Assembly (NCBI GenBank): GCA_965243545.1
Contig: OZ251573.1
Span: forward strand, 1,860,001 to 1,924,000
DNA from: CATQHW01 sp965243545
Lineage (GTDB): Bacteria; Spirochaetota; Spirochaetia; SZUA-6; Bin103
Reading direction: 5' to 3'
Length of the DNA stretch: 64,000 bases
The notes beneath the pieces are model-generated. The model saw only the letters and a list, made by a program, of their open reading frames with translations. It was not told the DNA's origin and did not search any database. Both the position numbers and the translations under genes were made by a program. This document shows, piece after piece, positions 26,201 to 33,593 of the stretch. The stretch's first letter is position 1. Each line of letters begins with the position of its first letter.

Positions 26201-27439
26201 GAAGACGACGGTAGGCGCCGAGGTGTAGCCGCTGCCGGGGGTGTCGACCCGCACCGAGTCGACGGCGTCGAGGGTGAGCGACGCGGTGCCGGCGGCGTCG
26301 CGGCCGTTGCCGCCGGTAAAGGAGACGGACGGAGGGGTGAGGTAGCCGCTGCCCTCGGTCGTGACGTCCACCCCGCCGACGGCGTCGGACCGCAGCACCG
26401 CGGTGCCGGTGGCGTCGGTGCCGCCGCTCGGCGCGGCCGTGAAGGAAACGGTCGGCGCGGCGGTGTAGCCGCTGCCCCGGTTCGTCATCCTCACGCTGCC
26501 GACGCTTTCGAGCGCCACCGTCGCCGTGGCGACCGCGCCGCGGCCCCCGCCGCCGGCAAAGGTGACGGTGGGCGCGGCGGTGTAGCCGGTGCCGGGGGTG
26601 TCCACCGACACCGACCCGACCGCGTCCAGCGACACCACCGCGGTGGCGGCCGCGTTGGTGCCGGTGGCGTGCGTGAAGGAAACGGTCGGCGCGGTCGTGT
26701 AGCCGCTGCCGGGGTCGGTGATCCTCACCGCGTGCACGGCGTCGAGGGCCAGCGCCGCGGTGGCGGTGGCGCCGCGGCCCCCGCCGCCGGCAACCCGCAC
26801 CCCCGGCGCGGTGACGTAGCCGCTGCCGGTGGTGTCGACCGAGACCGCCGTCACGTGGCCGTCCAGCTCGGCGACGCCGGTTGCGGTCTCGCCGTCCGCC
26901 GGCGCCGGCCCGAAGGTGACGTCCGGGGCCGCGGCGTAGCCGCTGCCCCGGTCGGTGATCCTGACCAGCCCGACGTCGCCCCGGTCGGAGCGCTGGCTCT
27001 CGGCGGCGATCTCCAGCACCACGCGCCCCGGGCTGACGTCGGCGTCGATGCTCCACTCCGCCCCGCTGACGTCGTCCGGGAAGGCCGGCTCAAACGCCGA
27101 GCTGGTGAACGGCAGCTCCTTGCCGCCGATGGAGACGTCGACGTCGTCCACGTTGTCGGCCGTGATCCGGTCCCACGTGAACGGCGACGACCGGTTGCCG
27201 AAGTCGTCCGGAAAGCTCCCCTCGCTCACCGGCCACGTCTGCTCCGTAGTCGGCGCGGGCGGTTCGGGTTCGGGCGGTGTCGGCTCGGCCGGAGTCGATG
27301 GTGTCCCTCCCCCGGCGCCGCCGGCGCCCGAGCCGCCGCTGCCGGCCGTTCCGGGCGCCGGCGTCATCGGCGCGCACGCCAGCAGCGCCGCACAGAGACC
27401 GATTACCAAGGTCCACGACAGGATCGACGTCTTTCGCAT
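23234..27439 (-). CDS. Giant repeat lipoprotein, about 30 GSGYTSAPTVSF-type repeats
   Basis: A 1401-residue surface-type lipoprotein. The signal peptide ends in the lipobox LLAC (Cys about 22), followed by a Gly/Ser/Pro-rich stalk. A non-repeat domain (about 70-150, with DRITADNVDDVDVSIGG) comes next, then about 30 repeats of roughly 35 residues with the core GSGYTSAPTVSF and a following GGG..ATATA.L segment. A short C-terminal domain holds RGPRGN and YWARQILYGKQL. Repeats around 25740-26220 contain a fresh duplication of about 235 bp. The second lipoprotein at 40684 shares the N-terminal domain and the C-terminal domain but only a few repeats. A GAGGGAG lies 5 nt before the ATG. On the coding strand a run of 21 G sits 66 nt upstream. 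Likely an adhesin or surface-layer-like protein; function is inferred. Confidence 0.8.
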   Translation of the reverse strand: MRKTSILSWTLVIGLCAALLACAPMTPAPGTAGSGGSGAGGAGGGTPSTPAEPTPPEPEPPAPTTEQTWPVSEGSFPDDFGNRSSPFTWDRITADNVDDVDVSIGGKELPFTSSAFEPAFPDDVSGAEWSIDADVSPGRVVLEIAAESQRSDRGDVGLVRITDRGSGYAAAPDVTFGPAPADGETATGVAELDGHVTAVSVDTTGSGYVTAPGVRVAGGGGRGATATAALALDAVHAVRITDPGSGYTTAPTVSFTHATGTNAAATAVVSLDAVGSVSVDTPGTGYTAAPTVTFAGGGGRGAVATATVALESVGSVRMTNRGSGYTAAPTVSFTAAPSGGTDATGTAVLRSDAVGGVDVTTEGSGYLTPPSVSFTGGNGRDAAGTASLTLDAVDSVRVDTPGSGYTSAPTVVFSGSPTTAAVATATLAAGEVGSVSVSPIGLYPTAPSVSFTGGGGRDAAATASLTLDRVWSVRVVTPGSGYTSAPTVVFSGSPTTAAVAAATLTAAGGVGSVSVSPIGLYPTAPSVSFTGGGGRDAAATASLTLDRVWSVRVDTPGSGYTSAPSVAFSGGSPTTAAAAAATLQTGAVGSVTVGANKGSGYTSAPSVSFSGGGSGVTHATADATLGYGVGSVTITNKGGGYTSAPSVTFGPAPSGGTRAVGNATLDRGVTGVTVSTVGLGYTSAPTVTFSGGGSSGVIHATASAPLSRQVDSVSITDPSGGLGQCNTVGTHSITFSAPQLAGGVTATGTVTVPSGQSYINAITVSTKGSGYTSAPTITFPAFCTDGFLDAFPLSRHTVNMSAERVEFVTVDDPGSGYTTAPTVTFMDAPSGGTRAVGTASIGTLDSVGSVTFTNRGAGYTSAPSVSFGAAPSGGTDATGNAVLASSGRVESVTVRNGGSGYTSAPTVSFGSGGGGTGAAATAALAARGVASVAVSSRGAGYGSAPTVSFTGGGSGATSPTTTVTMAGGVTSVTIDDAGTGYTSDPTVTFGNAPSGGARAQGTATLSRGVASVAVSNRGAGYGSAPTVSFTGGGGATQATGSVTMAGGVSGVSFTNRGSGYTSPPTVTFGSPPSGGVRARGTAALSSGVSSVSVTNPGAGYSSAPTVSFTGGGSGATQATGSVTMSGGVTGVSITNPGSGYTTAPTVAFGNPPSGGVRALGNAELTSVVDSVTITEKGAGYTSPPTVSFGAAPSGGVAAVAEVTMSGGVSGVSITSPGSGYASAPTVGFSTGGGPGSGASATAELSGVVSSVRITAGGSGYTGADPTVSFGAAPSGGRAAAGDVVRSGGVSGVTVEDGGRGFTEAPDVEFAAPTAGGTRAEGMATLDQGVARVRLTNRGRGYVTPPPVTFSSGSATAEATLRGPRGNTESDNVYWARQILYGKQLRIWINTPMEEEPPPAEE
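25740..26225 (-). repeat. Recent internal duplication in the giant lipoprotein gene
   Basis: Two near-identical blocks of about 235 bp lie head to tail, each coding the repeat pair PIGLYPTAPSVSF and GSGYTSAPTVVF. They differ at a handful of bases, showing that the array is still expanding or contracting by recombination. Confidence 0.7.
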
Positions 27440-27505
27440 GAATGCTCCCTCTACCTCTCCGCGTTCTGCGCCCCGAAAGCTACCACCCGGCCCGCCCGTA
27501 TGCTA

Positions 27506-27526
27506 CCCCCCCCCCCCCCCCCCCCC
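27506..27526. repeat. Homopolymer tract, 21 C (G on the lipoprotein strand)
   Basis: An uninterrupted run in the upstream region of the giant lipoprotein gene, 66 bp before its ATG. On the coding strand it lies between a TTTACG (weak -35-like) and TAGCAT (weak -10-like), so tract length would set promoter spacing. A run this long is prone to slippage and also to sequencing error. Confidence 0.85.
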
Positions 27527-27633
27527 ACGACGTAAATCGTTGCCAATCGACCGCTTACGGAAACCGGCCAGCCGCAGATCCGGGCACTCCCCCGCACTCC
27601 GCGGCGCGCAGACCCGCGCGCGGCCTTCCGCCG

Positions 27634-29181
27634 TCAGGCGTCGGCGGCCTCGAAGGCGGTCAGGGTGCGCGTCGTGCGGCTGAACTCCACGCCGATCAGG
27701 TGAATCGGCTCGCCCCGGCCCCGGTACTTGGCCGCGTAGCCGCGCTCCCGCAACTGCGCCAGCGCGGCCCCCTCCCCCGCCTGCTCCGTCACCTTGAACT
27801 CGAACAGGTAGACGCGGCCGCCGGTGCGCACCGCCATGTCGAGCCGCCCGGCCGCGCTCGACTCCTCAACGACTATGTCATAGCCCGACGCCGCGAAGTA
27901 GGAGTAGAACACGCTGGCGTAGTACCCCTCGTAGCGCGCGATGTCGTTGTTGGTATGCCACTCGTACGGAATGCTCGCAAAGAAAGCGTGGAGCAGCTCC
28001 CGCAGCCCGGCGAAGTCGGCTGCTTTCAGCAGGCGCGCCAGGCGGATTCTGTCCGCCGTCTGCGCCCGGGCGCCCGGCGTCAAGCGGCGCAGCAGCACCC
28101 GGTTCAGGCTCTGCCGCACTTCCCGGTTCGGATAGCCGAGCCGGTACAGCCGCTCGCCGTCCAGTTCCGCGTCGTCCGTGATCGTCAGATAGCCGGTCTG
28201 GAACAGCAGCGCCTGGGTGCTTACGTGATCCACGTCGAACGCCGACAGCAGGTCCGCAGTGCCGACCATGTCCTCCAGCGAAACGGAAGAGACCTGCCGC
28301 TCGAACAGCGTGTCGACCAGGAACGCCGGCGAGCCGGTCTCGAACCAGTAGGAATCGAACTCGCGTCTGTCGAACAGCAGCAGCACGTCAAACGGGTTGT
28401 ACATCTTCTCATCGCCGCGCCAGCAATAGCCATTGTACCACTCGCGGATGCGCGTGCGGTCCAGCCCGGGCAGCTCCGGGGCGAACACCCTATCCAGATC
28501 GGCCTCGGTGTAGCCGCAGATCGCGGAGTAGCGCGGGTTGAGCGTGAGGTCGGCGAGGTTGTTGAGGTCGGAGAACAGACTCACCTTGGAAAACTTGCTC
28601 ACCCCCGTCAGGAACGCGAACCGTACGTGCGCGTCGCAGTCCTTGATCACGCCGTACAGGCCGCGCAGGAAGTCGCGGTTGGCGCGTGCCACCGGCGGCG
28701 CGCCGAGCGCTTCCAGGATCGGCTTGTCGTATTCGTCCACCAGCACCACGACCGGCTGCCCGTTGCGTTCATGCAGCGACGTGAGCAGATCGCCGAACCG
28801 CTCCGGCGCCGTGTCGAAGCAGGCCTGCACGCCGGCCGCCCGCTCCAGGCGGTTCAACTGCGCGGCCACGTAGGCATGCAGGCCGGCCGTCTCTGTGAAG
28901 TTGCCGCCGGAAAAGCTGAGCCGCACCACCGGATGGCGCTCGCCCCAGTTCCAGCCGGCGTGGACGTGGAGCCCTTCGAACAGCTTCTCGTTGCCTTCGA
29001 ACAGCTCCTTCAGCGTGTCCAGGAACAGGCTCTTGCCGAACCGCCGCGGCCGCGACAGGAAGTAGTGCGTCCCTTCGTCGACCAGCCGTTCGATGTAGGC
29101 GGTCTTGTCGACGTAGTAGCAGTTCCGCTCCCGCAGATTGCGGAAGCTCTGGATGCCGATCGGCAACCGGCGCCTGGCCAT
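27634..29181 (-). CDS. AAA-ATPase_like/PDDEXK_9 protein, copy 2
   Basis: A 515-residue protein with an N-terminal AAA-ATPase_like domain (PF09820 type): IQSFRNLRERNCYYVDK, Walker A-like RRFGKS (GKS 49-51), and Walker B VVVLVDEYDKPIL (D149, E150). A PDDEXK_9-type C-terminal domain has D448 (GRLDMAVR) and E461-x-K463 (YLFEFKV). Both domains keep their catalytic-type residues. The family is common in spirochaetes, Bacteroidota and other anaerobes and is often multicopy; its cellular role is not established. This copy is near-identical to copies 3 and 4 over the 3' half but diverges in the middle (RHFDRRE-like region, CFDTAPERF), showing mosaic exchange. It is the last gene of the Rpn2-AAA4-AAA3-AAA2 array. 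Confidence 0.85.
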   Translation of the reverse strand: MARRRLPIGIQSFRNLRERNCYYVDKTAYIERLVDEGTHYFLSRPRRFGKSLFLDTLKELFEGNEKLFEGLHVHAGWNWGERHPVVRLSFSGGNFTETAGLHAYVAAQLNRLERAAGVQACFDTAPERFGDLLTSLHERNGQPVVVLVDEYDKPILEALGAPPVARANRDFLRGLYGVIKDCDAHVRFAFLTGVSKFSKVSLFSDLNNLADLTLNPRYSAICGYTEADLDRVFAPELPGLDRTRIREWYNGYCWRGDEKMYNPFDVLLLFDRREFDSYWFETGSPAFLVDTLFERQVSSVSLEDMVGTADLLSAFDVDHVSTQALLFQTGYLTITDDAELDGERLYRLGYPNREVRQSLNRVLLRRLTPGARAQTADRIRLARLLKAADFAGLRELLHAFFASIPYEWHTNNDIARYEGYYASVFYSYFAASGYDIVVEESSAAGRLDMAVRTGGRVYLFEFKVTEQAGEGAALAQLRERGYAAKYRGRGEPIHLIGVEFSRTTRTLTAFEAADA

Positions 29182-29205
29182 CAGCCCATCATACCATCGC
29201 GCACG

Positions 29206-30753
29206 TCAGGCGTCGGCGGCCTCGAAGGCGGTCAGGGTGCGCGTCGTGCGGCTGAACTCCACGCCGATCAGGTGAATCGGCTCGCCCCGGCCCCGGTACT
29301 TGGCCGCGTAGCCGCGTTCCCGCAGCTGCGCCAGCGCGGCCCCCTCCCCCGCCTGCTCCGTCACCTTGAACTCGAACAGGTAGACGCGGCCGCCGGTCCG
29401 CACCGCCATGTCGAGCCGCCCGGCGGCGCTCGACTCCTCCACGACAATGTCATAGCCCGACGCCGCAAAGTAGGAGTAGAACACGCTGGCGTAGTAGCCC
29501 TCGTAGCGAGCTATGTCGTTATTGGTGTGCCACTCGTACGGAATGCTCGCAAAGAAGGCGTGGAGCAGCTCCCGCAGCCCGGCGAAGTCGGCTGCTTTCA
29601 GCAGGCGCGCCAGGCGGATTCTGTCCGCCGTCTGCGCCCGGGCGCCCGGCGTCAAGCGGCGCAGCAGCACCCGGTTCAGGCTCTGCCGCACTTCCCGGTT
29701 CGGATAGCCGAGCCGATACAGCCGCTCGCCGTCCAGTTCCGCGTCGTCCGTGATCGTCAGGTAGCCGGTCTGGAACAGCAGCGCCTGGGTGCTTACGTGA
29801 TCCACGTCGAACGCCGACAGCAGGTCCGCGGTGCCGACCATGTCCTCCAGCGAAACGGAAGAGACCTGCCGCTCGAACAGCGTGTCGACCAGGAACGCCG
29901 GCGAGCCGGTCTCGAACCAGTGGGCGTCGAACGTGCGGCGGCGCAGCAGCAGCAGCACGTCGAAGGGGTTGTAGACCTTCTCATCCCCCAGCCAGCTATA
30001 CCCGTTGTACCAGTCGCGCACCTGCTTCCGGTCCAGTCCTTCCAGTTCCGGCGCGAACACGGTGTCCAGGTCGCGTTCCGTATAGCCGCAGATCGACGAA
30101 TAGGCAGGCTCCAGCGTGATGTCGATAAGGTTGTTCAGGTCGGAGAACAGGTTCACCTTGGAGAACTTGCTCACGCCGGTCAGGAACGCAAACCGAACGT
30201 AGTCGTCGCAGTCTTTGATCACCCCGTACACGCTGCGCAGAAAGTCGCGGTTGGCGCGGGCCACCGGCGGCGCGCCGAGCGCTTCCAGGATCGGCTTGTC
30301 GTATTCGTCCACCAGCACCACGACCGGTTGCCCGCAACGTTCATGCAGCGACGTGATCAGATGGCCGAACCGCTCCGGCGCGGTGTCGTAGCGGGGCTGC
30401 ACGCCGGAAGCCCGCTCCAGGCGGTCCAACTGCGCGGCCACGTTGGCGTGCAGGCCGGCCGTCTCCGTGAAGTTGCCGCCGGAAAAGCTGAGCCGCACCA
30501 CCGGATGGCGCTCGCCCCAGTTCCAGCCGGCGTGGACGTGGAGCCCTTCGAACAGCTTCTCGTTGCCTTCGAACAGCTCCTTCAGTGTGCCCAGGAACAG
30601 GCTCTTGCCGAACCGCCGCGGCCGCGACAGGAAGTAGTGCGTCCCTTCGTCGACCAGCCGTTCGATGTAGGCGGTCTTGTCGACGTAGTAGCAGTTCCGC
30701 TCCCGCAGATTGCGGAAGCTCTGGATGCCGATCGGCAACCGGCGCCTGGCCAT
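29206..30753 (-). CDS. AAA-ATPase_like/PDDEXK_9 protein, copy 3
   Basis: 515 residues with the same architecture as copy 2: RRFGKS, VVVLVDEYDKPIL, and C-terminal D448 and E461-x-K463. It appears identical to copy 4 at protein level except at positions 3 and 29 (MARRR and DKTAYI here, MAKRR and DKTAFI in copy 4), and the DNA is also virtually identical, so the duplication is very recent. Only 24 bp separate it from its neighbours on each side, and those spacers are identical to each other, which marks the crossover unit. No separate promoter is visible, so expression would depend on Rpn copy 2. Confidence 0.85.
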   Translation of the reverse strand: MARRRLPIGIQSFRNLRERNCYYVDKTAYIERLVDEGTHYFLSRPRRFGKSLFLGTLKELFEGNEKLFEGLHVHAGWNWGERHPVVRLSFSGGNFTETAGLHANVAAQLDRLERASGVQPRYDTAPERFGHLITSLHERCGQPVVVLVDEYDKPILEALGAPPVARANRDFLRSVYGVIKDCDDYVRFAFLTGVSKFSKVNLFSDLNNLIDITLEPAYSSICGYTERDLDTVFAPELEGLDRKQVRDWYNGYSWLGDEKVYNPFDVLLLLRRRTFDAHWFETGSPAFLVDTLFERQVSSVSLEDMVGTADLLSAFDVDHVSTQALLFQTGYLTITDDAELDGERLYRLGYPNREVRQSLNRVLLRRLTPGARAQTADRIRLARLLKAADFAGLRELLHAFFASIPYEWHTNNDIARYEGYYASVFYSYFAASGYDIVVEESSAAGRLDMAVRTGGRVYLFEFKVTEQAGEGAALAQLRERGYAAKYRGRGEPIHLIGVEFSRTTRTLTAFEAADA

Positions 30754-30777
30754 CAGCCCATCATACCATCGCGCACG

Positions 30778-32325
30778 TCAGGCGTCGGCGGCCTCGAAGG
30801 CGGTCAGGGTGCGCGTCGTGCGGCTGAACTCCACGCCGATCAGGTGAATCGGCTCGCCCCGGCCCCGGTACTTGGCCGCGTAGCCGCGTTCCCGCAGCTG
30901 CGCCAGCGCGGCCCCCTCCCCCGCCTGCTCCGTCACCTTGAACTCGAACAGGTAGACGCGGCCGCCGGTCCGCACCGCCATGTCGAGCCGCCCGGCGGCG
31001 CTCGACTCCTCCACGACAATGTCATAGCCCGACGCCGCAAAGTAGGAGTAGAACACGCTGGCGTAGTAGCCCTCGTAGCGAGCTATGTCGTTATTGGTGT
31101 GCCACTCGTACGGAATGCTCGCAAAGAAGGCGTGGAGCAGCTCCCGCAGCCCGGCGAAGTCGGCTGCTTTCAGCAGGCGCGCCAGGCGGATTCTGTCCGC
31201 CGTCTGCGCCCGGGCGCCCGGCGTCAAGCGGCGCAGCAGCACCCGGTTCAGGCTCTGCCGCACTTCCCGGTTCGGATAGCCGAGCCGATACAGCCGCTCG
31301 CCGTCCAGTTCCGCGTCGTCCGTGATCGTCAGGTAGCCGGTCTGGAACAGCAGCGCCTGGGTGCTTACGTGATCCACGTCGAACGCCGACAGCAGGTCCG
31401 CGGTGCCGACCATGTCCTCCAGCGAAACGGAAGAGACCTGCCGCTCGAACAGCGTGTCGACCAGGAACGCCGGCGAGCCGGTCTCGAACCAGTGGGCGTC
31501 GAACGTGCGGCGGCGCAGCAGCAGCAGCACGTCGAAGGGGTTGTAGACCTTCTCATCCCCCAGCCAGCTATACCCGTTGTACCAGTCGCGCACCTGCTTC
31601 CGGTCCAGTCCTTCCAGTTCCGGCGCGAACACGGTGTCCAGGTCGCGTTCCGTATAGCCGCAGATCGACGAATAGGCAGGCTCCAGCGTGATGTCGATAA
31701 GGTTGTTCAGGTCGGAGAACAGGTTCACCTTGGAGAACTTGCTCACGCCGGTCAGGAACGCAAACCGAACGTAGTCGTCGCAGTCTTTGATCACCCCGTA
31801 CACGCTGCGCAGAAAGTCGCGGTTGGCGCGGGCCACCGGCGGCGCGCCGAGCGCTTCCAGGATCGGCTTGTCGTATTCGTCCACCAGCACCACGACCGGT
31901 TGCCCGCAACGTTCATGCAGCGACGTGATCAGATGGCCGAACCGCTCCGGCGCGGTGTCGTAGCGGGGCTGCACGCCGGAAGCCCGCTCCAGGCGGTCCA
32001 ACTGCGCGGCCACGTTGGCGTGCAGGCCGGCCGTCTCCGTGAAGTTGCCGCCGGAAAAGCTGAGCCGCACCACCGGATGGCGCTCGCCCCAGTTCCAGCC
32101 GGCGTGGACGTGGAGCCCTTCGAACAGCTTCTCGTTGCCTTCGAACAGCTCCTTCAGTGTGCCCAGGAACAGGCTCTTGCCGAACCGCCGCGGCCGCGAC
32201 AGGAAGTAGTGCGTCCCTTCGTCGACCAGCCGTTCGATGAAGGCGGTCTTGTCGACGTAGTAGCAGTTCCGCTCCCGCAGATTGCGGAAGCTCTGGATGC
32301 CGATCGGCAACCGGCGCTTGGCCAT
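30778..32325 (-). CDS. AAA-ATPase_like/PDDEXK_9 protein, copy 4
   Basis: 515 residues with the same domain order and motifs as copies 2 and 3. It is the copy directly downstream of Rpn copy 2, with the same 29-bp junction that joins Rpn copy 1 to AAA copy 1. It begins MAKRRLPIGI where the others begin MARRRLPIGI. The fixed spacing suggests co-transcription from the Rpn promoter and perhaps a shared function. Confidence 0.85.
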   Translation of the reverse strand: MAKRRLPIGIQSFRNLRERNCYYVDKTAFIERLVDEGTHYFLSRPRRFGKSLFLGTLKELFEGNEKLFEGLHVHAGWNWGERHPVVRLSFSGGNFTETAGLHANVAAQLDRLERASGVQPRYDTAPERFGHLITSLHERCGQPVVVLVDEYDKPILEALGAPPVARANRDFLRSVYGVIKDCDDYVRFAFLTGVSKFSKVNLFSDLNNLIDITLEPAYSSICGYTERDLDTVFAPELEGLDRKQVRDWYNGYSWLGDEKVYNPFDVLLLLRRRTFDAHWFETGSPAFLVDTLFERQVSSVSLEDMVGTADLLSAFDVDHVSTQALLFQTGYLTITDDAELDGERLYRLGYPNREVRQSLNRVLLRRLTPGARAQTADRIRLARLLKAADFAGLRELLHAFFASIPYEWHTNNDIARYEGYYASVFYSYFAASGYDIVVEESSAAGRLDMAVRTGGRVYLFEFKVTEQAGEGAALAQLRERGYAAKYRGRGEPIHLIGVEFSRTTRTLTAFEAADA

Positions 32326-32354
32326 CAGCCCATCATACCACCGCCGGTCGCCGG

Positions 32355-33338
32355 CTACCGGCTGGTGGCCTCGTCAACGGCGGACTCCGGATGCTGCCTG
32401 AGCCGCCGGAATTCGGCCTCGTCGATACCAGTGGCAGCTGTTATCGTCGCCCACGGGACGTTTCGGCCCACAAGTCCCTCGATGGTGCGCAGTACGCCTT
32501 CCTGACGGCCTTCCTGGCGGCCCTTCTGCAGGGCCTCCTGCTCCACCACTTCGGCGTAGGCTTCTATCATGCCTCGCGTATCGGTCATCACTTCTTCTCC
32601 TCCCGGCACGTCGCGCCGTACCGCCTCCGCGAATCGGTTCCAGCGCTCCGGAGCCTTCGTCGTCGCCGCCGCCACGTACACCACGAACTGACGCAACTCG
32701 TCGATGGCCCCGTCCTGCCGCATCATCTCGGCCAGCAGCAGCACCAACCGCCGCAGCAGCTCCGAGCTTTCCCGGGCCGCCGCCATCAGCGCCAGTTGCG
32801 CGCTACGGCCGCGCACCGCTCCGCGCAGGTCCTCCGGCTGCGCCTGCGTCTGGTCGAGCAGCAGATGCGCGTAGCGCGGCACCGCCGGCCAATCGCGCAC
32901 CGCCGGAGCAAACAGTTCCGCGAACTCGCGCGCCGGTGTCCAGCTGCCGCGTCTGCCCTGATACAACACCAGCGGGACGATCGGGCGCAGGTACTCTTCG
33001 TCCTTGCGCTGCCGGCGATCCTCTTCCCAGATTCTGATACTGTACTTCAGCAGCCGCAGCCGTAACCAGTGGTCGGCGGTGGACTGATGCTCAAGCAGCA
33101 CGTACAGCCACGCCGGCGCGCGGTCTGACTTGCGCCGCACCTCGAACAACAGGTCCGATTCGCTGTCGCGCAACCAGCTGTCGATGAAGCTGCGGTCGCG
33201 CCGCTTCAGGGTGGACCAGATCAAGGCGTTGGTGATCGGCTGCGGCAGGTTGGCGCGCAGCAGGGCGGCGGCTTCGGCCTCGTCGCGGAAGACGGAGCGA
33301 AACAGGTGATCGTGGGGCTTGGCAACCTCGCCGGCCAT
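32355..33338 (-). CDS. Rpn-family PD-(D/E)XK nuclease, copy 2, 2 RQEG repeats
   Basis: 327 residues, nearly identical to copy 1 (D62; E83-H84-Q85 in LLEHQS) but with only two RQEG units (32496-32519) and without the KGLREGLQ segment. The internal GGGAGGAG-N8-ATG signal starts at ATG 32588 and would give a 77-residue RpnS, the shortest of the five. TTGACA (33379-33374), a 17-nt spacer and TATCGT (33356-33351) form the best promoter of the set, ending 12 nt before the ATG. It leads the only cassette with intact AAA genes. Confidence 0.87.
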   Translation of the reverse strand: MAGEVAKPHDHLFRSVFRDEAEAAALLRANLPQPITNALIWSTLKRRDRSFIDSWLRDSESDLLFEVRRKSDRAPAWLYVLLEHQSTADHWLRLRLLKYSIRIWEEDRRQRKDEEYLRPIVPLVLYQGRRGSWTPAREFAELFAPAVRDWPAVPRYAHLLLDQTQAQPEDLRGAVRGRSAQLALMAAARESSELLRRLVLLLAEMMRQDGAIDELRQFVVYVAAATTKAPERWNRFAEAVRRDVPGGEEVMTDTRGMIEAYAEVVEQEALQKGRQEGRQEGVLRTIEGLVGRNVPWATITAATGIDEAEFRRLRQHPESAVDEATSR

Positions 33339-33465
33339 GACTTGACGGTAACGATATTCGTCACGCGGAGCGCTGTCAAACGTTTCGGCGCCGTCGGTCG
33401 TTCACGCGGCGGCGGTTCCGCCGTCACCCAAGTCGTTCATCCGCGCCCAGGGACCCGACCCCGGC

Positions 33466-33564
33466 CGACGTAGTAGCAGTTCTCCTCCCGCAGATTGCGG
33501 AAGCTCTGGATGCCGATCGGCAACCGCGCTTGAACGAGGACGGAACCACCTACACCGGTACCAT
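33466..33564 (-). pseudogene. 5' stub of the AAA-ATPase gene between Rpn 2 and Rpn 3
   Basis: Downstream of Rpn copy 3 the junction sequence and the AAA start region remain: after ATG 33564 an insertion brings an early TAG, then codons for LPIGIQSFRNLREENCYYV follow and the homology stops abruptly. The rest of the 515-codon gene is deleted. Confidence 0.75.
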
Positions 33565-33593
33565 CAGCCCATCATACCACCGCCGGTCGCCGG

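Larger units (their letters stand above)
29182..32325. repeat. Tandem direct repeat of 1572 bp
   Basis: Positions 29206-30777 and 30778-32325 are almost identical, in a head-to-tail arrangement covering a complete AAA gene plus spacer. A third, partly diverged unit follows at 27634-29205. Homologous recombination here would change gene number in whole-gene steps. Confidence 0.9.

Noticed and set aside
23400..26960. Regularly spaced similar segments that could suggest CRISPR or VNTR DNA
   Set aside because: The period is about 105 bp and in frame; it encodes degenerate protein repeats, with no constant repeat and unique spacer pattern.
25313..27535. A 740-codon Gly/Arg-rich open frame opposite the giant lipoprotein
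   Set aside because: It mirrors the repeat array of the minus-strand gene and has no start signal or recognisable domain.
27442..32505. A 1687-codon open frame on the plus strand
   Set aside because: It is antisense to the three tandem AAA genes, rich in His, Arg and Gln, and repeats only because they repeat. High GC content creates such long open antisense frames.
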